Source: Candidatus Nomurabacteria bacterium (GTDB lineage Bacteria > Patescibacteriota > Minisyncoccia > Phycocordibacterales > CALRBL01). From it: a stretch of 6,659 bases of DNA. Every line of letters begins with the position of its first letter. Within the stretch, counting starts at the first letter, position 1. The stretch lies in NCBI GenBank assembly GCA_943354075.1, contig CALRBL010000027.1:1-6659 (forward strand), in the 5' to 3' direction. Made by a program: the position numbers and the translations under genes. The notes under the pieces were generated by a model. That model made no database searches, had not been told where the DNA came from, and saw only the letters and a program-made list of their open reading frames with translations. This document shows, in pieces, positions 1 to 5,625 of this stretch.

Positions 1-1095
1 ATCCGCATCACTATCCACTGATATATGATAGGTAATGACACAATTAGTGCTTACTGCGATCTCCGCATCATCAATACTTACCGTGGCACCTGTTGAGTTA
101 TTTGTATAACTTGAACCACAGTTTGAAAAACCAAACGTGCCTACATCACTCGCATCCCCTGTGATCGTATCAGTAAGATCTACACCAGTTGCGAGACCAT
201 CCCCATTGTTATCAATGGTCAATGTATATGTAATGTCCTGACTTCTTATAACAGTGTTGTCAGCGTCGTTTTCAGCAGACGTAACAGTAAGGGCTGGAGT
301 AGCGTCTACGGTCAAAGTACTTGCAGATGTATTCATTGGATCATTCCCCCCCTCGTCTGCTTCCGCAACATCTGCACTTATAATAAGACTAGTACCCTCA
401 TTTAATGGAGTATCTACACTTATGACAAAAGTGATCGTACAGGTAACACCGCTATCTACATCTACAGAAGAAATAGTAAGCGTAGGTGAGCTAAACAATG
501 GACTTGGTGTGCCACATGTTGTGTAATTGAAAGTACCAGGAGTGCCCATATCGGTTGGAATGCTCGCGGTGAGGGAAGTTGAAGCATTAGTTTCTCCAGT
601 ATTCTCAATTGTAATAGTGTATGTAATCGATTGATTAGGTGTGACTGTATTATCTGCATCGTCTTCTGAAACAATCACAGCGAGAGTGGGTAGTGTGGTG
701 ACGTCCACAGTGAGGACGCTCGTGCTCGTTGTGTTAGGATTGTTTCCTCCTTCTGTTGCAACACCAACATCGGCACTATTTGTAATTGTTCCTTGATGAT
801 CCGCATCACTATCCACTGATATATGATAGGTAATGACACAATTAGTGCTTACTGCGATCTCCACATCATCAATGCTTACCGTGGCACCTGTTGAGTTATT
901 TGTATAACTTGAACCACAGTTTGAAAAACCAAATGTCCCAACGTTTCCGACATCTCCGGTGATCGTATCAGTAAGATCTACACCAGTTGCGAGACCATCC
1001 CCATTGTTATCAATGGTCAATGTGTACATAATATCCTGATTCTGAGCAACAGTATTATCTGCATCGTCTTCTGAAACAATTACAGAGAGATTAGG
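1..1095 (-). repeat. Tandem DUF11-like repeat array within the surface protein gene
   Basis: Three tandem units are seen: A at 691-1095 (135 residues), B at 298-690 (131 residues) and C at 1-297 (99 residues visible, incomplete). Each opens with Pro-x-Leu-x-Val and an acidic Asp-Asn-Thr-Val motif, has a Tyr-Thr-(Leu/Ile)-Thr-Ile strand, and carries two Cys 25-26 residues apart (280/306, 414/439, 546/572). Units A and C are almost the same at DNA level, while B between them is clearly diverged. More units may follow beyond the left edge. Confidence 0.85.
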
Positions 1096-1755
1096 TTCCG
1101 AAAATGAGTCTGTATTACGCGAACCGCTTCTTCTTCGAGGAGCTAAGTAGCTCGGTGAGGCAGTTGTCACAGGTACTTGCATCGTGTTCGAAATACTAAG
1201 TTCTGCAATTTTTGCGCGTGTCAGCGGCCCAATGCGACCTAGCATCGGAATACCGTTCGCTTGCTGGAATGCAGCTACAGAAGCTTTTGTTATCTCGCCA
1301 AAATAGCCAGTGATTTCAGGATGAGTATAGAACCCTTCGGTTTTAAGAAATATTTGTAATTGACTTACATCATCACCCTGTAGTCCAATATACAAATCAC
1401 GAGAAAGGATTGGTGCCGTGTTTATAACTGTCGTCGTAATAGAGTTTTTTAGGGTAAGCTCGTTCAGTAATTCCCGAGTTTTTGGGCCGACATAACCGAA
1501 GCCTGCAGCACCTGAAGAGGCAATGCTCTTACTTAACTGGAAAGCCTCTACTGCTCCCTCTGTAACTGTGCCAAAAAATCCAGTAACATCAGCCTTAAAA
1601 AATCCTAAATCTTTCAGAGTCTGTTGCAAAACCGAAACATCGGGACCTGTGGAACCAATTGTTAGTGGGCGTTCAAATGTTGCGGCAAATGTACTAGAAA
1701 CAAATACCGTACAAAGCATGAGTGCTATAAAAAAATAAATTAGACGCCTGTGCAT
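1..1755 (-). CDS. Secreted cell-wall-binding repeat protein: two peptidoglycan-binding_1 domains plus DUF11-like repeats (3' end outside window)
   Basis: The frame is open for 585 codons from ATG at 1755 to the left edge, with no stop. Residues 1-24 form a signal peptide: HRR, a hydrophobic stretch, then a TFA cleavage site before Ala25. Cys15 lies in the hydrophobic stretch but has no proper lipobox. Residues about 32-98 and 118-184 are two peptidoglycan-binding_1-type modules, each with a GxxGxDVxxLQ start, a TGxFGxxT centre and a VGPxTR or IGPLTR end. A short basic linker (PRRRSGSR, 207-214) leads into Ig-like repeats at 221-355, 356-486 and 487 onward. These have the YT(L/I)TI(D/E)N(N/T)G core of DUF11-type domains, an acidic DDADN-type motif and one Cys pair per unit. 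The likely role is an exported surface or cell-wall protein anchored by its N-terminus with a repeat stalk; this is inferred from domains. The ATG fits the signal peptide but has no Shine-Dalgarno. The C-terminus and any enzymatic domain are unseen. Confidence 0.88.
   Translation of the reverse strand, partial: MHRRLIYFFIALMLCTVFVSSTFAATFERPLTIGSTGPDVSVLQQTLKDLGFFKADVTGFFGTVTEGAVEAFQLSKSIASSGAAGFGYVGPKTRELLNELTLKNSITTTVINTAPILSRDLYIGLQGDDVSQLQIFLKTEGFYTHPEITGYFGEITKASVAAFQQANGIPMLGRIGPLTRAKIAELSISNTMQVPVTTASPSYLAPRRRSGSRNTDSFSEPNLSVIVSEDDADNTVAQNQDIMYTLTIDNNGDGLATGVDLTDTITGDVGNVGTFGFSNCGSSYTNNSTGATVSIDDVEIAVSTNCVITYHISVDSDADHQGTITNSADVGVATEGGNNPNTTSTSVLTVDVTTLPTLAVIVSEDDADNTVTPNQSITYTITIENTGETNASTSLTASIPTDMGTPGTFNYTTCGTPSPLFSSPTLTISSVDVDSGVTCTITFVISVDTPLNEGTSLIISADVAEADEGGNDPMNTSASTLTVDATPALTVTSAENDADNTVIRSQDITYTLTIDNNGDGLATGVDLTDTITGDASDVGTFGFSNCGSSYTNNSTGATVSIDDAEIAVSTNCVITYHISVDSDAD
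799..1038 (-). repeat. Near-identical direct repeat, second copy at 1-240
   Basis: Positions 799-1038 and 1-240 align with a fixed offset of 798 bases (266 codons) and no gap. The first 60 bases are identical and the next 60 differ at two positions. A patch of about 25 bases is diverged, then more than 60 bases are identical before differences resume. The intervening repeat unit does not share this identity. Confidence 0.9.
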
Positions 1756-1766
1756 ATATAAATATT

Positions 1767-1795
1767 ATTATAATACAATCTATGTCTACTGCAAA
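1767..1795 (-). promoter_or_regulatory. Sigma70-type promoter for the surface protein gene, likely leaderless
   Basis: On the minus strand a perfect -10 hexamer TATAAT (1767-1772) is preceded, after 17 bases, by TTTGCA (1790-1795), which matches the -35 consensus at four of six positions. Transcription would start near 1760, only about 5 bases before the ATG at 1755, leaving no room for a Shine-Dalgarno. It lies in the 47-base gap after the uvrA stop. Sequence-only inference. Confidence 0.55.
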
Positions 1796-1802
1796 GCTAG
1801 CC

Positions 1803-4430
1803 CTACCCCAATACTTTTTTCAAATACTTTCCTGTGAAGCTCTTTGGATTGTTCGCCACCTCTTCAGGAGTTCCCTTTGCAACAATTTGTCCACCACCGA
1901 CTCCTCCTTCAGGACCAATGTCGATGACATAGTCAGAAGATTTAATGAGATCCATATTGTGTTCGATTACCAAAACAGTATTTCCTTTGTTTACTAATCT
2001 CTGCAAAATCTCAGTGAGCTTACGTACGTCTTCATAGTGAAGTCCGATGGTCGGCTCGTCGAGAATATAAATAGATTTCTGAATATGTGGACGATACAAC
2101 TCAGCAGAAATCTTTACACGTTGAGCTTCTCCTCCCGAAAGTGTTGTCGCCGATTGTCCAAGTTTGATATATGAAAGACCTACTTCGTTGAGAGTCTTCA
2201 AGCGATCATAAATAGAAGGAATGTCTTCAAAGAATGCGAGACCTTCTTCGACAGTCATTTCAAGTACATCAAAAATACTTTTCTTTTTATACTTCACCTC
2301 CAGAGTTTCTTTCATGTACCGCTTACCATTACAAATATCACAAGTCACAAAGACCGTTGGAAGGAAATGCATCTCCACTTCGATCATGCCGTTTCCCTGA
2401 CAAGTCTCACATCGTCCTCCTTTCACATTGAAAGAAAAACGATTTGCTTTCCATCCTCGTGCGCGGGCTTCGTTGGTTTCGGCGAACATGTCACGAATAT
2501 GGGTGAAAGCGCCAGTATACGTAACAGGGTTCGATCGTGGTGTACGACCGATAGCTGACTGATCGATGAGAATAGCGCGACCAAGATATTCTGAACCAGT
2601 AAAGCTTCCGACATTGTAGATATTTGCAGTGCGCTTGCTTCGTTCGAGTTTTGCTTGAAGATTTTTGTAGAGAAGTTCATATACAAACGAAGACTTTCCC
2701 GATCCTGATACTCCAGTGACCGTGATGAGTCTGCCGAGTGGAATATCTACATTCATATTCTTGATATTAAAAATATTTCCACCTCGAATAGAAATCTTTC
2801 CCGCTTCCTGATCGCGACGTTTCTTCGGCACTTCGACGACTGTTTCCTGACGCAAATACGAAAGAGTGAGAGAATTCGAAGTATTTTTCTTTGCAGTCAA
2901 AAGATCTTCGAGATATCCAGCGACCACGACTTCCCCTCCGTGAACTCCAGCACCGGGACCGACATCGATGATGTAATCGGCGGCATATATAGTGTCTTCA
3001 TCGTGCTCTACGACAATAATGGTGTTCCCCGCATCTCGAAGTGAAAGGAGGGTTTTGATGAGACGATCGTTGTCGCGCTGGTGAAGACCGATAGTTGGCT
3101 CGTCCAGCACATAGAGCGCACCCACAAGACCGGATCCAAGCTGCGAAGCAAGACGAATGCGTTGTGCTTCACCTCCCGAAAGTGTGTTTGCTTTTCGTGA
3201 AAGTGAAAGATATTCGATTCCCACATCGTTCATAAAGTTGAGACGGTTTTGAATTTCTTTCACAATGACTTTCGAAATTTCTTTTTCTTTCGCGGAAAGT
3301 TTGAGTGATTTGAAAAATGTAAGCGCTTCTTTAATAGATCGATCAACAAGATTAATGATGTTGATCTTTTCTCCGTTTTCTATAATGAACACATGAAGTG
3401 CTTCGGGACGAAGACGCTTACCCGCGCACACGGGACATGCTTCGTTTACAAAAAATCCGCGAGTACCAAGACCGTTACATTCAGGACATGCACCGTATGG
3501 AGAGTTGAAAGAGAAAAGACGTGGTTCGATTTCGGGATATGAAAATCCATCGAACGGACACATGAATTTTGAAGAAATGAGATGATCTCCGTTTGAAGCG
3601 ACGATACGCAAAAGTCCTTCCGCTTCTTCGAGTGCTTTTTCGATTGCTTCGTTTAGTCGTTCATCAAAACTTTCTTTTTGTTTTTTGTCTTTTGATCGGA
3701 GTTCGGAAATATAGAAACGATCCACGAGAATATCGATGGTGTGCTTGCTATTTTTTGCCATCACAATCTGCTCGCGTAATTTGTGAGTCTTGCCGTCCAC
3801 GCGTACTTCTTCATATCCTTTACCCAGCATGTCGTAAAGAAGTTGGTAATATTCACCTTTTCTTCCGACAACCATCGGAGCATAGATAGAAAACATTCCG
3901 TTATCCACCTCCACCCCCATCACCTTGATGGGCATCTTAGCCGAACCTGCTAAGATGCCCATTTCATCAATTTCGTTAACGGTCTTCACAATGCTCTCAA
4001 GAATTTCTTCTTTTGAAAGTTTTTTGATTTCACGATCACAGACGAGACAGTGCGGTTTTCCAATGCGCGCGTAAAGAATACGGAGATAGTCGTAGATCTC
4101 GGTGATAGTAGCGACAGTCGAACGTGGATTGTTCGAACGAGATTTTTGATCGATAGAAATTGCGGGAGAAAGTCCGGTGATTTCGTCGACATCCGGCTTT
4201 TGCATCTGTCGAAGAAACTGACGAGCGTATGAGGAAAGTGACTCAACATAACGACGTTGTCCCTCGGCAAAGATAGTGTCGAAGGCAAGAGATGATTTTC
4301 CCGACCCCGAAAGACCCGTGATGACAATCATCTTGTTGCGAGGCATTTCCACAGTAATATCCTTGAGATTGTGGGTGCGGGCACCTTTAACAGTGATGAG
4401 ATCTCTGGGATTTTGGTTAGAATCTTTCAT
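1803..4430 (-). CDS. uvrA: UvrABC system protein A (excinuclease ABC subunit A)
   Basis: UvrA is the dimeric ABC-type ATPase that finds bulky DNA lesions and loads UvrB in nucleotide excision repair. The 875-residue product has both nucleotide-binding halves: Walker A at about 39-47 (GLSGSGKSS) and 573-581 (GVSGSGKSS), ABC signatures LSGGEAQR at 417-424 and 764-771, and Walker B with LDEP near 442 and 790. The C-terminal zinc module is complete (Cys674, 677, 697, 700). In the first half, Cys315/318 and Cys332/335 are only 13 residues apart, so the insertion domain usually found there is essentially missing. At 291-294 the motif reads CPFD, where E. coli has CPxC. Residues 157-168 are encoded by a perfect palindrome inside the UvrB-binding region. 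I chose ATG 4430 because it has a GGAG 5 bases upstream; a start at 4475 would overlap the upstream terminator stem and add 15 non-conserved residues. The stop is TAG. Confidence 0.97.
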   Translation of the reverse strand: MKDSNQNPRDLITVKGARTHNLKDITVEMPRNKMIVITGLSGSGKSSLAFDTIFAEGQRRYVESLSSYARQFLRQMQKPDVDEITGLSPAISIDQKSRSNNPRSTVATITEIYDYLRILYARIGKPHCLVCDREIKKLSKEEILESIVKTVNEIDEMGILAGSAKMPIKVMGVEVDNGMFSIYAPMVVGRKGEYYQLLYDMLGKGYEEVRVDGKTHKLREQIVMAKNSKHTIDILVDRFYISELRSKDKKQKESFDERLNEAIEKALEEAEGLLRIVASNGDHLISSKFMCPFDGFSYPEIEPRLFSFNSPYGACPECNGLGTRGFFVNEACPVCAGKRLRPEALHVFIIENGEKINIINLVDRSIKEALTFFKSLKLSAKEKEISKVIVKEIQNRLNFMNDVGIEYLSLSRKANTLSGGEAQRIRLASQLGSGLVGALYVLDEPTIGLHQRDNDRLIKTLLSLRDAGNTIIVVEHDEDTIYAADYIIDVGPGAGVHGGEVVVAGYLEDLLTAKKNTSNSLTLSYLRQETVVEVPKKRRDQEAGKISIRGGNIFNIKNMNVDIPLGRLITVTGVSGSGKSSFVYELLYKNLQAKLERSKRTANIYNVGSFTGSEYLGRAILIDQSAIGRTPRSNPVTYTGAFTHIRDMFAETNEARARGWKANRFSFNVKGGRCETCQGNGMIEVEMHFLPTVFVTCDICNGKRYMKETLEVKYKKKSIFDVLEMTVEEGLAFFEDIPSIYDRLKTLNEVGLSYIKLGQSATTLSGGEAQRVKISAELYRPHIQKSIYILDEPTIGLHYEDVRKLTEILQRLVNKGNTVLVIEHNMDLIKSSDYVIDIGPEGGVGGGQIVAKGTPEEVANNPKSFTGKYLKKVLG
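3928..3962. repeat. In-frame perfect palindrome inside uvrA (14-bp arms, 7-nt loop)
   Basis: Left arm 3928-3941 (ATGGGCATCTTAGC) and right arm 3949-3962 are exact reverse complements around CGAACCT. On the coding strand the element starts exactly at the ATG codon of Met157 and encodes MGILAGSAKMPI. UvrA homologues normally have a much shorter segment between the helix after the first CxxC and the (I/Y)AP-x-V-x-x-RKGE motif, so the palindrome lies in extra protein sequence. Compare the palindrome at 6411-6455 in uvrB. Confidence 0.85.
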
Positions 4431-4435
4431 AACGG

Positions 4436-4439
4436 CTCC
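4436..4439 (-). promoter_or_regulatory. Shine-Dalgarno deciding the uvrA start
   Basis: GGAG on the minus strand lies 5 bases before the ATG at 4430. It supports the start whose product begins MKDSNQ over the longer in-frame start at 4475, which lies within the hairpin of the preceding terminator. Confidence 0.7.
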
Positions 4440-4466
4440 ATAGTACAGCAAATGGGGAGATAAAGG

Positions 4467-4498
4467 AAAGCCCAATCCGCTGGCGCGGATTGGGCTTT
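4467..4498 (-). terminator. Intrinsic terminator hairpin after the small Gln-rich gene
   Basis: A perfect 14-bp inverted repeat (4467-4480 with 4485-4498) encloses a 4-base loop. It sits 17 bases downstream of the TAG of the 86-residue gene and about 37 bases upstream of the uvrA start. On the minus strand it ends GGGCTTT and is followed by CCTTTATC, so the U-tract is short and interrupted. The flanking A and T bases make it possibly bidirectional, but no plus-strand gene ends here. Confidence 0.75.
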
Positions 4499-4515
4499 AC
4501 ATGGGTGAGAAGAGA

Positions 4516-4776
4516 CTAATCACTGAGGACATTGGCTCGACGGAGGAAGCCATGGTAGGGACGCACCAAGGCCGCCGTAGAATCGTCGGCGAATGCTTCT
4601 TCCGGATCAACTTCCGGTGGTGGTTCAGCAGATTGCTGAACCTGCTGAGCCTGCTTTTGCTCAATAAGCACGACAGGCTTTTCCTGTTGCTGCTGCAACA
4701 TCAAGGCCACAACTGCTTCGTCTGGGCAGACGACATTATCAAACTCGTCACCGAGTGGAGATTTAGGATCGGACAT
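4516..4776 (-). CDS. Small acidic, glutamine-rich protein of unknown function
   Basis: An 86-residue protein starting MSDPKSPLGDEFD and ending RRANVLSD, with a TAG stop. I do not recognise a family. It has an acidic N-terminus with a single Cys17, a Gln-rich middle (QQQQ near residue 28, then QKQAQQVQQ), a Pro/Glu stretch (EPPPEVDPEE), and a more basic C-terminal tail containing RPYHGFLRR. There is no signal peptide or membrane segment, so it is probably cytoplasmic and partly disordered. Support for it being a real gene comes from a candidate promoter upstream (-10 at 4840-4845) and a strong hairpin just after the stop. The ATG has only a weak ribosome-binding context (AT-rich leader). It lies between the kinase gene and uvrA; a shared function with either cannot be shown from sequence. 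Confidence 0.7.
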   Translation of the reverse strand: MSDPKSPLGDEFDNVVCPDEAVVALMLQQQQEKPVVLIEQKQAQQVQQSAEPPPEVDPEEAFADDSTAALVRPYHGFLRRANVLSD

Positions 4777-4839
4777 ATATATATGCTTTGGGTTTTTGTG
4801 CGAAACGCAAGGCGGGATGCCAAGCGGTTCTTATTTCAG

Positions 4840-4845
4840 ATTATA
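4840..4845 (-). promoter_or_regulatory. Candidate -10 element for the small Gln-rich gene
   Basis: A perfect TATAAT occurs on the minus strand just after the kinase-gene terminator. The position for a -35 box (near 4863-4868) reads CTTTTA, a poor match. A start near 4833 would give a leader of roughly 57 bases. A full Shine-Dalgarno-like AAGGAGG (4848-4854) lies upstream of this -10 and would not be in the resulting transcript. Confidence 0.4.
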
Positions 4846-4857
4846 TACCTCCTTTTT

Positions 4858-4891
4858 AAAAATAAAAGAGCCGCCCTGTTGCCAGGGCGGC
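4858..4891 (-). terminator. Intrinsic terminator of the adenylate-kinase-like gene
   Basis: A GC-rich perfect 9-bp stem (4870-4878 with 4883-4891, GCCGCCCTG paired with CAGGGCGGC) closes a 4-base loop. On the minus strand it is followed by CTCTTTTATTTTT. This is the classic layout of a rho-independent terminator, 28 bases after the TAA at 4920. Confidence 0.9.
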
Positions 4892-4897
4892 GTGTGA

Positions 4898-4916
4898 TCC
4901 GAAGGTTTCCTTCGGA
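4898..4916 (-). other. Extra hairpin directly after the kinase-gene stop codon
   Basis: A perfect 8-bp stem (TCCGAAGG with CCTTCGGA) around a 3-base loop starts 3 bases after the TAA. The terminator stem follows 6 bases later, so the mRNA ends in two stacked hairpins. No U-tract follows this one. It may protect the 3' end or assist termination; the role is inferred. Confidence 0.65.
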
Positions 4917-4919
4917 CGA

Positions 4920-5531
4920 TTACTGCATGATGCGGTCGATCACAGTGTCGTGGATGTGCTCGGGGGAATTCCTTGCGTCCACTTCGATGCAAGTGATCTG
5001 GGACTGCTCCAACGCATTGTAGACTTCCCCTTCGTGTACGAAGTAATCACTCAGTCGATTACCAATCTTCACAGGGGTGTCATCAACCCGACGACGTCCT
5101 TTTGCTTCATCTTTTTTAGCTCGTGCCAAGCAGCGCTCAAGCGCGATGGCGGGATCGAGCTTGAAGATAATCGCAACTGTATCCCACAAGCGCCGATATT
5201 CTGGGAGGTTATCCCTGAACACCAAAGCTTGCTTAGGGGTACGCGGCACCCCAATGAAAATCCAAGGTGCCACCTCTTGAGGAATTTGTTCGAGGGTATA
5301 ACTCCTGAGACATTCCATGGTCGGACCACAGGTGACAAGCTGTCCTTCTGCCATCCGCTCCACTTCATCCCCGAGAAAGTCAGGGTCGTGCTGCAGGAAA
5401 TGTCGGAAGACATTACTCATACCAATCGAGACGGCTCCATGGATTCGGGGGGCGAGAAGTTCTGCTTGGGTATCTTTCCCGGAGCCTTGAGCACCGAGGA
5501 CTAGGATGTTTGAATATTTTGTTCTGATCAC
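4920..5531 (-). CDS. Divergent adenylate-kinase-like nucleoside monophosphate kinase
   Basis: A 203-residue P-loop protein of the adenylate kinase family, which transfers a phosphate from ATP to a nucleoside monophosphate in the cytoplasm. Walker A is GAQGSGKDT at 13-21. GQLV at 63-66 matches the family's GELV segment. PRT at 96-98 matches the DGFPRT motif. A short lid leads to RRRVDD (146-151) and NRLSDY (158-163), as in the family's RxDD...RL..Y. Two expected features are changed: the Asp of DGFPR is Ile93 (IGVPR), and the STGDxxR substrate motif reads IGMSNVFR (36-43). The Arg residues at 43 and 97 are kept. The substrate may therefore not be AMP, so I give no gene symbol. The start is GTG at 5531, set by AAAGGAG 6 bases upstream. 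It follows uvrB after a 94-base gap and ends in two hairpins. Confidence 0.85.
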   Translation of the reverse strand: MIRTKYSNILVLGAQGSGKDTQAELLAPRIHGAVSIGMSNVFRHFLQHDPDFLGDEVERMAEGQLVTCGPTMECLRSYTLEQIPQEVAPWIFIGVPRTPKQALVFRDNLPEYRRLWDTVAIIFKLDPAIALERCLARAKKDEAKGRRRVDDTPVKIGNRLSDYFVHEGEVYNALEQSQITCIEVDARNSPEHIHDTVIDRIMQ

Positions 5532-5537
5532 TAAAGA

Positions 5538-5544
5538 CTCCTTT
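5538..5544 (-). promoter_or_regulatory. Strong Shine-Dalgarno for the GTG-started kinase gene
   Basis: AAAGGAG on the minus strand is 6 bases before the GTG at 5531. This optimal spacing justifies the non-ATG start, from which the product begins MIRTKYSNILVLGAQ with the P-loop at the expected place. The 94-base gap back to the uvrB stop has no clear terminator; a TATTTT-like -10 is possible but weak. Confidence 0.8.
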
Positions 5545-5625
5545 GGTTGTTGGTGTACTCTTTCCTACACGTCATGCATAAGTAAGGCGGCATATAAAAT
5601 ACCACACAATCCCCAAACCTCCAAA

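Noticed and set aside
4440..4445. TACTAT as a -10 box for uvrA
   Set aside because: The transcript would start about at the Shine-Dalgarno, removing it, and no -35 match is seen upstream. Probably chance.
4431..4475. Longer uvrA start at 4475, adding 15 residues
   Set aside because: The start codon would lie inside the terminator stem of the preceding gene, and the extra residues do not look like UvrA. ATG 4430 has GGAG at good spacing.
4622..4642. Perfect 9-bp inverted repeat with 3-base loop inside the small Gln-rich gene
   Set aside because: It is short and made from repeated CAG/CTG-like Gln and Ala codons, so chance is likely. It shares no arm sequence with the palindromes in uvrA and uvrB.
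4501..5022. 173-codon plus-strand open frame across the small gene and terminators
   Set aside because: It runs antisense through an intrinsic terminator and two minus-strand genes; its composition (Trp/Arg/Leu runs) is not protein-like. Shadow frame.
4950..5504. 184-codon plus-strand open frame opposite the kinase gene
   Set aside because: The minus-strand frame has clear P-loop and NMP-kinase motifs with a strong Shine-Dalgarno; the plus-strand product shows none.
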